Below, piece by piece: positions 25,818-35,372 of a stretch of DNA of 58,625 nt. Both the position numbers and the translations under genes were made by a program. Every line of letters begins with the position of its first letter. Position 1 is the stretch's first letter. The notes below the pieces were generated by a model. It had not been told where the DNA came from. It did not search any database and saw only the letters and a program-made list of their open reading frames with translations. Origin of the DNA: Neomoorella thermoacetica (GTDB lineage: Bacteria; Bacillota; DSM-521; Neomoorellales; Neomoorellaceae); assembly GCF_001875325.1 (NCBI RefSeq), contig NZ_MDDC01000018.1, forward strand, positions 1 through 58,625. Reading direction: 5' to 3'.

Positions 25818-26360
25818 TTGTCGGTACTTGACCGGGCCCTGCTGGCCCTTTTTGCTTTTATAACCGCCACCCTGGCCGGAATCTTCCTGGCGGTGATTGC
25901 CGGCTGGAGTGTTCCCCTGGATCTCTTTGAGCTTAGTCTCTTAAACAACGATTACCGCCTGCTGGCAGGGGTCATCGCCCTTATCCTTCTCCTGCTGGCC
26001 CTGCGTTTTCTCCTGGGCAGCCTGCACCTGGCCCCGGCTGGCGAAGGGAGGGCGGTCATTAAAGCCGCTGATCTGGGGCTGGTGAGTATTTCCCTGCCGG
26101 CCCTGGAACACCTGGTTACCAGGGCGGCCCGCCAGGTAAAGGGTGTACGGGAGATTCGTCCCCTGCTGAACTACGGGCCTGAAGGGCTGGCCGTCAAGTT
26201 AAACCTCACCGTTAACCCCGACCGCAACCTGCCGGAAATGGCCGCGGAGCTCCAGGAGAAGGTCCGGGAGTATGTAGTGGCCACCGCCGGCCTGGAAGTA
26301 CTGGAGGTCCAGGTACGCATTAATGGTATCTTCCAGGAAGGCCAGCGCCGGGTGGAATAG
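25818..26360 (+). CDS. amaP: Alkaline shock response membrane anchor protein AmaP
   Basis: 180 aa. Two N-terminal membrane helices (LLALFAFITATLAGIFLAVI and LLAGVIALILLLLALRFLL) precede an Asp23-like soluble domain, the AmaP layout. It probably anchors the Asp23 protein to the membrane. Starts with TTG 12 bp after the asp23 stop. Confidence 0.83.
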   Translation: MSVLDRALLALFAFITATLAGIFLAVIAGWSVPLDLFELSLLNNDYRLLAGVIALILLLLALRFLLGSLHLAPAGEGRAVIKAADLGLVSISLPALEHLVTRAARQVKGVREIRPLLNYGPEGLAVKLNLTVNPDRNLPEMAAELQEKVREYVVATAGLEVLEVQVRINGIFQEGQRRVE

Positions 26361-26371
26361 GGGAGAGTGGC

Positions 26372-26599
26372 ATGGAAGAATTCGTCGCCTGGTTGGGCTA
26401 CCTGTGGCGGGAACACCGGGGGAAGGTATTGGGAGTTGTACTGGGCCTTCTCTTTGGTCTTTTAACAGCCATCTGGGGCTTCGGCAAGGCCCTTTTTATC
26501 GGCATTTGTGCGACCCTGGGTTACTTGGTGGGACGCCGCCTTGATGAGGGCCAGGGGTGGCGGGAACTATGGAAACGCTTTTTTGGCGATCGCTGGTAA
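26372..26599 (+). CDS. DUF2273 small membrane protein
   Basis: 75 aa. A conserved N-terminal WREHRGKVLGVVLGLLFGLL and second helix (FIGICATLGYLVGRRLDEG) identify DUF2273, a small two-helix membrane protein that accompanies Asp23/AmaP genes. The biochemical role is unknown. Spacing of 11 bp to amaP and 12 bp to nusB indicates one transcript. Confidence 0.85.
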   Translation: MEEFVAWLGYLWREHRGKVLGVVLGLLFGLLTAIWGFGKALFIGICATLGYLVGRRLDEGQGWRELWKRFFGDRW

Positions 26600-26611
26600 G
26601 GAGGATGGCAT

Positions 26612-27049
26612 TTGCTTAGACGGTCGGCAAGGGCCAGGGCCCTGCAGGCTCTCTTCGCCATTGACGTGGGGGGTACCGGCCCGGATATGGCCCTAGAACA
26701 GGTACTGGAGGAAGGGGAACTGCCCCCCGGGGCTAAGGCCTTCACCAGGCAACTGGTAGAGGGGACAATAGCCAGGCGGGATGAACTCGATGCGATTATT
26801 CGTAAATACGCCGTGGGCTGGCGACTGGAACGCCTGGCGGCGGTAGATCGCAATATTCTGCGGATGGCATTGTACGAGATGCAGTACCACCGGGAGACAC
26901 CGGTGCGGGTGGTTATCAATGAGGCCATCGAACTGGCCAAACACTTTAATAATGAAGAAGCGGGCCGCTTCGTTAACGGTCTCCTGGATAATGCCCGCAA
27001 GGATCTGGGGCTGAGCGTGGAAGCAGAAGATGGCAATTCTAGGGATTGA
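26612..27049 (+). CDS. nusB: Transcription antitermination factor NusB
   Basis: 145 aa all-helical RNA-binding protein of the rRNA antitermination complex. The N-terminal [19 protein letters not shown] and the C-terminal [13 protein letters not shown] are typical; the middle contains [18 protein letters not shown] 26612 has GGAGG seven bases ahead. Its end overlaps the next gene by 20 bp. Confidence 0.93.
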   Translation: MLRRSARARALQALFAIDVGGTGPDMALEQVLEEGELPPGAKAFTRQLVEGTIARRDELDAIIRKYAVGWRLERLAAVDRNILRMALYEMQYHRETPVRVVINEAIELAKHFNNEEAGRFVNGLLDNARKDLGLSVEAEDGNSRD

Positions 27050-27995
27050 CACCAGCGCCTATACCTGTTCGGCGGCCGTCGTCAGCCAGGAGGGCGAACT
27101 ACTGGCCGCCCACCGTCGCCTTTTGCCGGTACCTCCGGGCGAAAGAGGCCTGCAGCAGGCTACGGCGGTCTTTCATCACGTCCAGCTCCTGCCGGAGATC
27201 CTGTCAGAAGTTTTTGCCGCCGTGCCGGCGGCCAGGATCAGGGGGATAGTTGCCGCCGTCAAACCGCGGCCGGTAGAAGGTTCTTATATGCCCGTCTTTA
27301 CCGTGGCTGCCGGGCAGGGTCGCACCCTGGCGGCCGCTTTAGGCGTGCCCTTCCGGGCCACCACCCACCAGGAAGGCCATATCCAGGCCGGCCTGTGGTC
27401 GTCGGGCTGGCAGCCGCCGGGTTCTTTCCTGGCAGTCCACGTCTCGGGCGGTACCTCGGAAGTCCTCCTGGTGGGCCGGAAACCCGGGGGCTTTACCATT
27501 GAGAAGCTGGGGGGTACCCTTGACCTCCATGCCGGCCAGCTGGTGGATCGCGCCGGGGTCCTGATGGGGCTCCAGTTTCCGGCCGGCCCCGCCCTGGAAC
27601 GCCTGGCCCGGGAGGCGGGCCCGGAAATGGAAAAGGTCCACCTGACCTCAGCCGTGAGGGGCTATAACTTCAGCTTTTCCGGCCCGGCCAGCCAGGCGGA
27701 GCGGCTCCTCGCAGCCGGGGCACCCCCGGCCGCCGTGGCCCGGGCGGTGGAACAGTGCATCGCCAATACCCTGGAGCGGGTGCTGCGGCCGGCAATAGAG
27801 GCTACCGGCCTGCGGGACATCTTAATTGTCGGCGGGGTGGCGGCCAACAACTACCTGCGGCAGCGCCTGCGCCACCGCCTGGAACACCCGGCGGTGGGGG
27901 CGCGCCTGCACTTCGCCGCCCCGGAACACAGCTCCGACAACGCTATCGGCGTAGCCCTCCTGGGCCTGGATATAGACCCCCGGGGAAAAGGATAG
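27030..27995 (+). CDS. TsaD-like (Kae1/Gcp) family protein
   Basis: 321 aa ASKHA-fold protein related to TsaD, the tRNA threonylcarbamoyl transferase. It keeps the HxxxH-type metal site ([11 protein letters not shown]) and the nucleotide motifs [11 protein letters not shown] and [15 protein letters not shown]. The middle is shortened and divergent compared with true TsaD, so it is probably the paralogue often found beside nusB and xseA in Clostridia. Its substrate is not known. Start ATG lies inside nusB, suggesting coupled translation. Confidence 0.8.
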   Translation: MAILGIDTSAYTCSAAVVSQEGELLAAHRRLLPVPPGERGLQQATAVFHHVQLLPEILSEVFAAVPAARIRGIVAAVKPRPVEGSYMPVFTVAAGQGRTLAAALGVPFRATTHQEGHIQAGLWSSGWQPPGSFLAVHVSGGTSEVLLVGRKPGGFTIEKLGGTLDLHAGQLVDRAGVLMGLQFPAGPALERLAREAGPEMEKVHLTSAVRGYNFSFSGPASQAERLLAAGAPPAAVARAVEQCIANTLERVLRPAIEATGLRDILIVGGVAANNYLRQRLRHRLEHPAVGARLHFAAPEHSSDNAIGVALLGLDIDPRGKG

Positions 27996-28018
27996 GCTGC
28001 GGTGGGAAATACCTGGCT

Positions 28019-29233
28019 TTAAGCCCGGTTATTTTTTTCTACCGGCACGGGTTCAATTGTAATTTGTTGGGCAGCCGGTCGCCGGCGCAGGTCGGGGAGA
28101 AAGAAAGCCAGGATTGCGCCGATGGCCGGGATGACGGCCATGATCTGGATGGTAAAGGGTACCCCGTGGGCGTCGGCAATGCTCCCCAGGAGGAAGGTCC
28201 CCAGGCCGCCGGTACCAATGGCAAATCCCATCATCAGGCCCGACGCCACGCCGACGTGTTCGGGGAGAATATTCTGGGCCAGGACAATGGCCGGGGCAAA
28301 GGTGGAAACCAGGGCAAAACCGCTCAGGGCGAGCAGGATGGCCACCCAGGCTCCCTGGATATAGGGGAAAGCCACCACCATGGGTATGAGTACCAGCATC
28401 GAGCCGATTATCATCTTCTTTGTGCCCCAGTAGTCGGCCAGCCGCCCGCCCACCAGGGTGCCCACCGCCCCGGCCATGAGGAAAATGGATAGCATGCTGC
28501 TGGCGAAGTGTTCATTCCCGTGGAGGTAATTCAGATAGTAAAAGGGTATATAGTAGGTAAGGCCGCTCTGGAGCCAGGAACGCATGATGACCACCAGAAC
28601 CAGCAAGATAATGGCTACCAGGGGGGCCTGGCCTGTTTTTGCCCGGGGGTTACCAGCGGGGGGTACCTGATGGCCGCCGGCCATGGCCCGGCCCAGGACA
28701 GGCAGGGCATGGCTGAGCAGCACTACGATAATTGCTGTAGGGATAAGGAGCATCCAGGAGGCCCGGAGACCGCCATGGCTGAGGATAAAGGTGGCAATGA
28801 GGGGTCCCAGGCCAAAGCCCAGATTGCCGCCGACGGAGAAAATAGACATGGAACTGGCCTGCCTGGGACCACTGATGTAGTGGGCCGATTTAGAGGCCTC
28901 CGGGTGGTAGGCGGCTACTCCCAGGCCGCTGATAAAGACGGCAGCCACCAGGAGGTAGTAATTGGCGGCATAGCCGGCGGCCACCATCCCCAGGCCGGCC
29001 ACCAGGCAACCGGCGGGGAGCAGCCAGCGCATCTGGTGCCGGTCCGACCAGTAGCCGAAGAGGGGCTGGATCACCGAAGAACTGATATTAGAGAGAAAGA
29101 CAACCAGGCCTGCAGCTGCGTAGCTCAGGCCGTATTCATTTTTATAAACAGAAAGAAAAATAGGCAGGAGGCCCTGGTAGATATCGATAACCATATGCCC
29201 CAGGCCTAAAAGATAGAGAATGCGTTTCCTCAA
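28019..29233 (-). CDS. MFS transporter, fosmidomycin-resistance-like
   Basis: 404 aa membrane protein with 12 hydrophobic helices. The start region LLGLGHMVIDIYQGLLPIFL and LFGYWSDRHQMRWLLPAG (loop 2-3 MFS motif) fit the Fsr-type efflux group. TTG 29233 is preceded by TTGGAGGG; the longer frame from ATG 29257 contains that ribosome site. It stands on the opposite strand between the tsaD-like gene and the folD relic. Substrate is unknown. Confidence 0.82.
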   Translation of the reverse strand: MRKRILYLLGLGHMVIDIYQGLLPIFLSVYKNEYGLSYAAAGLVVFLSNISSSVIQPLFGYWSDRHQMRWLLPAGCLVAGLGMVAAGYAANYYLLVAAVFISGLGVAAYHPEASKSAHYISGPRQASSMSIFSVGGNLGFGLGPLIATFILSHGGLRASWMLLIPTAIIVVLLSHALPVLGRAMAGGHQVPPAGNPRAKTGQAPLVAIILLVLVVIMRSWLQSGLTYYIPFYYLNYLHGNEHFASSMLSIFLMAGAVGTLVGGRLADYWGTKKMIIGSMLVLIPMVVAFPYIQGAWVAILLALSGFALVSTFAPAIVLAQNILPEHVGVASGLMMGFAIGTGGLGTFLLGSIADAHGVPFTIQIMAVIPAIGAILAFFLPDLRRRPAAQQITIEPVPVEKNNRA

Positions 29234-29386
29234 AGCTACACCCTCCAATCTCATCATATATTAATCCCGGTAGGGGTAGCGGTCAAGGACTATTTTGCAG
29301 GAGAGAGGGGCAAGGGGAGTATTGTGAATTCGTGCCTATGATTGAAACAGTTAGCAGGTTTATCGGTTTTTGCGTCGAACTCTTAA

Positions 29387-29415
29387 TTCAATAAAAGGTT
29401 TTTTTATGATAGAAT
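29387..29415 (+). promoter_or_regulatory. Possible promoter ahead of the folD relic and xseA
   Basis: TAGAAT (29410-29415) lies 17 bp after TTCAAT (29387-29392), a poor -35. TATGAT at 29405-29410 is an alternative -10. The region is A/T-rich and sits where the promoter of an ancestral folD-xseA operon is expected. Confidence 0.35.
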
Positions 29416-29425
29416 AACCGGGGAT

Positions 29426-29614
29426 ATGTTCAAAGAGGGGGCGGTAGTCATCGACGCAGGTATCAACCTGGTCGGCGAGAAGAAGCTGGTAGGCGGCGTC
29501 CACTACGAGAGCGCGGTCCAGAAGGCCGGCTGGATCACTCCCTCACAGGGCGAAGCAGGTCCAATGACCATTGCCATGCTCCCGAAGATTACAGTCGAGG
29601 CGGCCCGTCGCTAG
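29426..29614 (+). pseudogene. folD: C-terminal stub of the ancestral folD
   Basis: 62 codons matching only the last part of Fol[35 protein letters not shown] and [16 protein letters not shown]. The folate/nucleotide loop usually VPGGVGPMT is SQGEAGPMT, a sign of decay. All catalytic residues are missing. The stop TAG overlaps the xseA GTG (TAGTG), so reading through this stub may still drive xseA translation. Full-length folD genes are found 8 kb upstream on the other strand. Confidence 0.85.
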
Positions 29615-30822
29615 TGCCGGAGGTCAAAGTCCTGGCGGTGAGGGAACTCACCGCCTATTTGCAGCGCCTCATGTCCAACGACGGCCGCCTGGCCAATGTC
29701 TGGGTAAAGGGCGAGATTTCCAACCTGCGCTCCCCGGCCTCGGGTCACCTCTATTTTAGCCTCAAGGACCCGGCGGCGACCCTGCGCTGCGTGATGTTTC
29801 AGGGGCGCAGCCGGGGCCTGGCCATGGGCCTGCGCGACGGCCTGGAGGTAATCGCCAGGGGTCAGGTGGCCATTTACCCCCGGGACGGCGTCTACCAGCT
29901 CTATGTAGCCGAAATCTTCCCGGCAGGGACCGGCCTGGCCAGCCTGGCCCTCCAGGAGTTGACCGCCCGCCTGGAACGGGAAGGTCTCTTCGCCACCGAC
30001 CGCAAGCGGCCCCTGCCCCTGTTGCCCCGCCGGGTGGGCCTGGTGACCTCTCCAACCGGGGCCGCCCTGCGGGATATGATAACCATCAGCCGGCGCCGCT
30101 TCCCCGGGATCGAACTGGTCCTGGCGCCGGCCAGGGTCCAGGGGGAGGCGGCCCCCCGCCAGCTGGCCCTGGCTCTGGAACTCCTGGCAAAGAGGGGGGG
30201 CGTTGATGTCATCATTATCGGCCGCGGGGGCGGCTCAGCCGAAGATTTGAGCGCCTTCAACACCGAAATGGTGGCCAGGGCCATCTATGCCTGTCCGGTA
30301 CCCGTCATTGCTGCCGTAGGCCATGAGACGGATCTCACCCTGGCCGACCGGGTAGCCGACCGGCGGGCGCCTACTCCCTCGGCGGCGGCGGAAATGGCCG
30401 TGCCGGTGCGGGCAGAACTGGAACAGCGCCTGGAGAGCCTGGCGAAACGGGCCCGTCGCGGTCTGGAACACCGCCTGGAGCTAGCCCGGGCCCGGCTGGA
30501 ACGCCTGACCAAAAGCAGCGGCCTGGACCGGCCCCGCCAGGAGCTATATTACCGCCAGCAGTACCTGGATAGCCTGGAACAGCGCCTGCTGGCCTCCTGG
30601 GAGCGTCGTTCCCGCGAGCGGGAGCAGGGGCTCAAGCTCCTGGCTGCCCGCCTGGAAGCCGCCAGCCCCCTGGCCATACTGGCGCGGGGCTACGCTGTTT
30701 GCCGCCGTCCCGGCGGCGGCCCGCCCCTGAAATCCAGCCGGCAAGTGCTCCCCGGGGAGAAGGTGGAGGTCATCCTGAGGGAAGGCCTCCTCCAGTGCCA
30801 GGTGGAAGAAGCCCGCGAATAG
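29614..30822 (+). CDS. xseA: Exodeoxyribonuclease VII large subunit
   Basis: 402 aa. OB-fold nucleic-acid-binding domain at the N-terminus (MSNDGRLANVWVKGEISNL, LYFSLKDPAATLRCVMF), then the catalytic domain with VGLVTSPTGAALRDMI and VIIIGRGGGSAEDLSAFN and a long coiled coil (residues 270-350). With XseB it forms a single-strand exonuclease. GTG start overlaps the stop of the folD stub. Confidence 0.95.
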   Translation: MPEVKVLAVRELTAYLQRLMSNDGRLANVWVKGEISNLRSPASGHLYFSLKDPAATLRCVMFQGRSRGLAMGLRDGLEVIARGQVAIYPRDGVYQLYVAEIFPAGTGLASLALQELTARLEREGLFATDRKRPLPLLPRRVGLVTSPTGAALRDMITISRRRFPGIELVLAPARVQGEAAPRQLALALELLAKRGGVDVIIIGRGGGSAEDLSAFNTEMVARAIYACPVPVIAAVGHETDLTLADRVADRRAPTPSAAAEMAVPVRAELEQRLESLAKRARRGLEHRLELARARLERLTKSSGLDRPRQELYYRQQYLDSLEQRLLASWERRSREREQGLKLLAARLEAASPLAILARGYAVCRRPGGGPPLKSSRQVLPGEKVEVILREGLLQCQVEEARE

Positions 30823-30892
30823 GGTACAGCTTGTAAGTATATAACCAGTAATTACCCTTTATGTTAGAACCCTGTATTTCCGGAGGAACGAT

Positions 30893-31144
30893 ATGCCCGG
30901 AGAGGAACAATTGACCTTCGAAGCGGCCCTGCAAAAGCTGGAAGAAGTAGTCAAGGCCCTGGAGGGGGAAGGCCTGACCCTGGAGGATTCCCTGGCCTAT
31001 TACCAGGAAGGCATTCGCCTGGTACGCCTGTGCCGGCAGCGCCTGAGCGAGGTTGAGGGCAAGCTCCAGGTGCTCCTCCTCCAGGATGGGGAAGTAGTTA
31101 CCAGGGAACTCTCCCTTCCCGGGGGTGAAAACCACGGAACTTGA
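30893..31144 (+). CDS. xseB: Exodeoxyribonuclease VII small subunit
   Basis: 83 aa helical protein with the family pattern FEAALQKLEEVVKALEGEGL and LEDSLAYYQEGIRLVRLC. ATG 30893 follows CGGAGGAACG. The last 20 bp overlap ispA. The 18 bases ending in its ribosome site are nearly identical to the start of the structured element in the spoIIIA operon. Confidence 0.93.
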   Translation: MPGEEQLTFEAALQKLEEVVKALEGEGLTLEDSLAYYQEGIRLVRLCRQRLSEVEGKLQVLLLQDGEVVTRELSLPGGENHGT

Positions 31145-32018
31145 AAGCTACCTGGTTGAACGGCGACAACTGGTTCAGGAGGCCCTGGCCCGCAGCCTGC
31201 CACCTCCGGACACCTACCCGCCGGCGGTCCACCAGGCCATGCACTACAGCCTTTTTGCCGGGGGTAAAAGGCTAAGGCCTATCCTTGTCCTGGCTGCCGG
31301 CGAAGCCGTGGGCAGCCCGCCGGAGCCCTTATTACCGGCAGCCTGCGCCGTAGAATTCATCCACACCTATTCCCTTATCCACGACGACCTGCCGGCAATG
31401 GATAATGACGATTACCGCCGCGGCCGGCCGACCTGCCATAAAGTATACGGTGAAGCTATCGCCCTGCTGGCCGGTGATGCCCTCCTGACCCAGGCCTTTG
31501 AAGTCTTGAGCAGGATACCGGCGACCATCCCGCCGGAGAGAATCCTGCGGGCAACCGGCGAGCTGGCTGCCGCCGCCGGGAGCCGGGGGCTTATAGGCGG
31601 CCAGGTGGTGGATATGGAGGCCGAAGGGCAGCCGGTTACTTTAGAAAAGGTAAACTACATTCATAACCACAAAACGGGCAGCCTGATCCGGGCCTGCCTG
31701 CGCCTGGGGGGCATCCTGGGGGGCGCGGGAGAGGAACAACTTACCCTGCTGACCTGTTACGGGGAAGCCCTGGGCCTGGCTTTCCAGATAACCGACGACC
31801 TCCTGGATATTACCGGCGATTTCAGCCAGACGGGCAAGCAGGGCGGGGTGGACGCCGCCCGGGGCAAGGCGACCTACCCGGCCTGCCTGGGGGTGGAGGC
31901 CTCCCGGCAGAAGGCCGGGGAATTATGTGCCGAGGCAGGAGCCTGCGCCAGGGCCCTGGGAGCGGCGGCCGAGCCCCTGGAACTCCTGGCTGGCTATGTC
32001 CTAACGCGGCAAGGCTGA
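31125..32018 (+). CDS. ispA: Polyprenyl (farnesyl/geranyl) diphosphate synthase
   Basis: 297 aa trans-prenyltransferase. The first Asp-rich motif is IHDDLPAMDNDDYRRG, the second ITDDLLDITGDFSQTG; GGKRLRPILVLAAGEAV marks the IPP-binding region. Makes farnesyl diphosphate from IPP and DMAPP. GTG 31125 overlaps the end of xseB, so the two are coupled. Lies upstream of OLE RNA and dxs. Confidence 0.93.
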   Translation: MKTTELESYLVERRQLVQEALARSLPPPDTYPPAVHQAMHYSLFAGGKRLRPILVLAAGEAVGSPPEPLLPAACAVEFIHTYSLIHDDLPAMDNDDYRRGRPTCHKVYGEAIALLAGDALLTQAFEVLSRIPATIPPERILRATGELAAAAGSRGLIGGQVVDMEAEGQPVTLEKVNYIHNHKTGSLIRACLRLGGILGGAGEEQLTLLTCYGEALGLAFQITDDLLDITGDFSQTGKQGGVDAARGKATYPACLGVEASRQKAGELCAEAGACARALGAAAEPLELLAGYVLTRQG

Positions 32019-32109
32019 GCATAAGGGTGTCCCGGGGAGGGCTAAAGGTTACGCTGCCGGCCAGCAACTGAGGCCGTCTGTGGCCAACCGGGGACTTCAG
32101 CCGTGGTGC

Positions 32110-32138
32110 TTGCCGATTACGGCCGGATATTTTATAAT
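32110..32138 (+). promoter_or_regulatory. Sigma-A-type promoter for OLE RNA
   Basis: TTGCCG (32110-32115), 17 bp spacer, TATAAT (32133-32138). Transcription would start near 32145, some 58 bases before the closing helix of the OLE RNA. Confidence 0.7.
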
Positions 32139-32202
32139 ACATCATGTCAGCGAAAAATCAGTTATAGTCGGCTGGCTGGGTTAAAATTTAAAATCATGTT
32201 TT

Positions 32203-32801
32203 GGTGGGTGGCGCAGTATTCTAGTCAAGACCACCATCTTTGAAGGCGGGCCTAAAAATCCGTCAAGGGCACACCGATGAAGTTCCTGGTGCTGGCTGCC
32301 GACGCCCAGTCGGGGGTTGGTACTGGGAGTTAAGGAGGGGGGGCGATCTACAATGGCATGTAGGCGTGGACCCTCCCTCCGTGGAGACCCAAGTTCGTGG
32401 GAAAGTTCCGCGGCAGGAGCAAATACTATGGCTTGGGGTAGAAACCTGCAGTTGGTACTGAGGGTGCTGGCTGCAGCGTAGCCTGCCTTGAGCGGCAGGG
32501 GTGAATGCAGGCCGGAGGCCTAGCACGGTTTTCGCCGAAAATCGTGCATAGAGCGGAAACCCCTGTTGCAAAAGAGGCTAGAAGATGGATGGGATTGCCG
32601 GGGAAAACCCCTAGACTGTTTACCACCTGTAAGGCTGGCCGGGGATTAAAGTATGTGCTAAGTGGTAATCCAGTCCTGCTACCGGTGACGGCGCAGGGCA
32701 GCCTTTAAAGGGAAACCGCCATGACGGCGACGCATGGTAGGCTACCGGGAAAACCTACTGGACCTAAGCCATAACATTTATCCGGCCAGTCGCCACCCAC
32801 C
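32203..32801 (+). ncRNA. ole: OLE RNA (ornate, large, extremophilic)
   Basis: An 850 bp gene-free region between ispA and oapA holds a roughly 600-base RNA. Its ends form a perfect 11 bp helix, GGTGGGTGGCG (32203-32213) with CGCCACCCACC (32791-32801). Internal segments such as CCGTCAAGGGCACACCGATG are familiar from OLE RNAs. Location inside the xse-isp-dxs cluster and directly ahead of the OLE-associated protein gene agrees with the published genomic context. The RNA works at the membrane in a complex with OapA and is linked to stress tolerance (short-chain alcohols, cold, magnesium). Exact mature ends are not determined here. Confidence 0.93.
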
Positions 32802-32865
32802 CGAAATTCTCATCTTTGCTTTTAACCCTACATAACCTTGCCGGTGGCGGAGGCATCAATAATAC

Positions 32866-33453
32866 TTGGCCAAGACACAAGGTCGTTCCTCCTGGAAGAA
32901 TGCCCTGACCATGGGCGGGGGGACTTTTTTTATAGCTCTGGCAGCAGGTTATGGTTCCCAGTTTTTTTTGGGCAAAATAACGTCGCTAATTCTCTCCCTC
33001 GTCCTGTTGCTCATCATTATCCTGGCAGGCATCATCTTTGATATTATTGGCGTGGCCACGGCGGCCGCCAGCGAAGCCCCCCTGCACGCCAGGGCCGCCA
33101 AAAGGATTCCCGGAGCCCGCCAGGCCCTGGGCCTGTTGCGTAAAGCCGACCGCGTAACCACTTTTTGTAACGACGTTGTAGGTGACGCCAGCGGCACCCT
33201 GAGCGGGGCAGCAGGGGCGGTAATCATCCTGCGGCTGGCCGGCCAGCACGGGGCGGAAGATATCCTGATAAGCACCCTCATGACGGCAGCGATCGCGGCG
33301 GTGACGGTGGGCGGCAAGGCTATAGGCAAGAGTTTCGCCCTGCGTGAGGCCAACGAAGTTGTCTTTTTCGTGGGCCGGGTCCTGTACGCCATCGAAAGGC
33401 TAACCGGGTGGCAACCCATACCAAATGGGCCCAGGAAAGGAAGGCGGCCATGA
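32866..33453 (+). CDS. oapA: OLE-associated protein A (membrane partner of OLE RNA)
   Basis: 195 aa membrane protein with hydrophobic helices around residues 15-35 ([15 protein letters not shown]), 38-62 ([20 protein letters not shown]), 115-135 and 140-160. A DxxxD sequence is seen in [15 protein letters not shown], the type of motif conserved in OapA. It binds OLE RNA and holds it at the membrane. The TTG start at 32866 has GGAGG somewhat far ahead, so the start is less certain. The stop overlaps the dxs ATG. Confidence 0.88.
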   Translation: MAKTQGRSSWKNALTMGGGTFFIALAAGYGSQFFLGKITSLILSLVLLLIIILAGIIFDIIGVATAAASEAPLHARAAKRIPGARQALGLLRKADRVTTFCNDVVGDASGTLSGAAGAVIILRLAGQHGAEDILISTLMTAAIAAVTVGGKAIGKSFALREANEVVFFVGRVLYAIERLTGWQPIPNGPRKGRRP

Positions 33454-35372
33454 GCCTGTTGGAAAAAATCGACGAACCGTCAGCGATAAAAAAATTAACC
33501 CTTGCCGAGCTTGATTTACTCGCCAGGGAAATCCGCCAGGAACTGGTCCAGACGGTCGCCCGCACGGGCGGTCACCTGGCCCCCAACCTCGGGGTTGTGG
33601 AGCTGACCCTGGCCCTGCACAGCGTCTTTGATCTACCCCGGGATAAAATCATCTGGGACGTCGGCCACCAGTGCTACGTTCATAAAATCCTTACCGGCAG
33701 GCGGCGGGAAATGGCCAGCCTGCGCCAGTTCGGGGGATTGAGTGGTTTTCCCAAGCGGGCCGAAAGCCCCTACGACGCCTTTGATACCGGCCATAGCAGC
33801 ACCTCGATCTCGGCCGCCCTGGGGATGGCCCTGGCCCGGGACTTAAAGGGGGAAGATTACCAGGTGGTGGCTGTTATCGGCGATGGCGCCCTGACGGGCG
33901 GGATGGCTTTCGAAGCCATGAACCACGCCGGCCACCTGCAGGCCAACCTGATTGTTGTCTTAAATGATAATGAGATGTCCATTGCGCCCCCGGTCGGCGG
34001 CCTGGCGGCCTATCTTTCCCGCCTGCGGACGGACCCTATGTATTCCCGGGGCAAAGAAGAGCTGGAGAATCTCCTCAACCGGTTGCCCCATTTAGGTCCC
34101 CGGGTGCTCAAGGTAATTGATCGCCTCAAGGACAGCTTTAAATACCTGGTCGTTCCAGGCATGTTTTTCGAAGAGATTGGTTTTACCTACCTGGGACCCA
34201 TTGAAGGTCACAACATTGCCCGGTTAAAAGAGGTCCTCCAGCACGCCCGGAATACCAAGGGCCCGGTCCTGGTACATGTAATAACCACCAAAGGTAAGGG
34301 TTACCAGCCGGCCGAGGATCATCCCGACCGCTTCCACGGCATAGGCCCCTTTGACCCGGCAACCGGGGAACCCCTGGCCGGGGGTGGGCCGCCGACCTAT
34401 ACTTCTGTCTTTGGTGCCGAACTGGTGCGCCAGGGGGAGAAGAACGACCGCCTGGTGGCCATAACGGCCGCCATGCCCGATGGCACCGGCCTGACGCCCT
34501 TTGCACGGCGCTTCCCCAAACGCTTTTTTGATGTCGGCATCGCCGAGCAGCACGCCCTGACCCTGGCCGCCGGCCTGGCCGCCGCCGGGATGCGCCCGGT
34601 AGTAGCCATCTATTCGACTTTTTTACAGCGGGCCATTGACCAGTTGATCCACGATATCGCCTTAATGGAACTGCCGGTGGTCCTGGCCATCGACCGGGCC
34701 GGCCTGGTAGGTGAAGACGGCGAAACCCACCAGGGCCTCTTTGATGTGGCCCTGTTGCGCTGCGTTCCCGGCCTGGTCTTCATGGCACCCAGGGATGAAC
34801 AGGAACTGCGCCACATGCTGGTAACCGCCCTCCAGTACCAGGGACCGGCAGCCCTGCGCTACCCCCGGGGCGCCGGCATGGGGGTCCCCCTGACGGGGAC
34901 GGCCCAGCCGGTCCCCATTGGCAAGGGTGAAGTCCTGCGCCGTGGCCGGGATGTCACCATCCTGGCCCTCGGACCCCTGGTATATGACGCCCTGGAAGCG
35001 GCCGGGGACCTGGCAGTCCTGGGTATCGAAGCCACTGTTATTAACCCCAGGTTTATCAAGCCCCTGGACGAAGACCTGATCCTCACCTGGGCGGATCGCA
35101 CCGGCCATCTGGTGACCGTGGAAGAACACGTCCTGGCCGGGGGCTTTGGCAGTGCCGTGCTGGAGCTCCTGGCACGGAACGGGCGCCAGGGTATCCGGGT
35201 GCGGTGCCTGGGAGTGAAGGATGAGTTCGTCCACCAGGGTAAACCGGCCGTTTTACGGGAACACTTAGGTTTGACTCCGGCCGGGATCAGGGCGGCCGTC
35301 CAGGCGCTGCTGGCGGAGACCCCGGCCCTGCACCGGCGGCGCAACCAGACAAAGGGGATTTCCGGTGGTTAA
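33450..35372 (+). CDS. dxs: 1-deoxy-D-xylulose-5-phosphate synthase
   Basis: 640 aa thiamine-diphosphate enzyme, first step of the MEP isoprenoid route (pyruvate + glyceraldehyde 3-phosphate). ThDP/metal motif [18 protein letters not shown] and the catalytic-domain motif [19 protein letters not shown] are intact; [15 protein letters not shown] is the N-terminal signature. ATG 33450 overlaps the oapA stop and follows GGAAGGCGG; the frame extends upstream without a better site. Confidence 0.96.
   Translation: MSLLEKIDEPSAIKKLTLAELDLLAREIRQELVQTVARTGGHLAPNLGVVELTLALHSVFDLPRDKIIWDVGHQCYVHKILTGRRREMASLRQFGGLSGFPKRAESPYDAFDTGHSSTSISAALGMALARDLKGEDYQVVAVIGDGALTGGMAFEAMNHAGHLQANLIVVLNDNEMSIAPPVGGLAAYLSRLRTDPMYSRGKEELENLLNRLPHLGPRVLKVIDRLKDSFKYLVVPGMFFEEIGFTYLGPIEGHNIARLKEVLQHARNTKGPVLVHVITTKGKGYQPAEDHPDRFHGIGPFDPATGEPLAGGGPPTYTSVFGAELVRQGEKNDRLVAITAAMPDGTGLTPFARRFPKRFFDVGIAEQHALTLAAGLAAAGMRPVVAIYSTFLQRAIDQLIHDIALMELPVVLAIDRAGLVGEDGETHQGLFDVALLRCVPGLVFMAPRDEQELRHMLVTALQYQGPAALRYPRGAGMGVPLTGTAQPVPIGKGEVLRRGRDVTILALGPLVYDALEAAGDLAVLGIEATVINPRFIKPLDEDLILTWADRTGHLVTVEEHVLAGGFGSAVLELLARNGRQGIRVRCLGVKDEFVHQGKPAVLREHLGLTPAGIRAAVQALLAETPALHRRRNQTKGISGG

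Noticed and set aside
32240-32708. Several small frames inside the ispA-oapA gap as protein genes
   Set aside because: They lack ribosome sites and protein-like sequence, and they lie within the OLE RNA.
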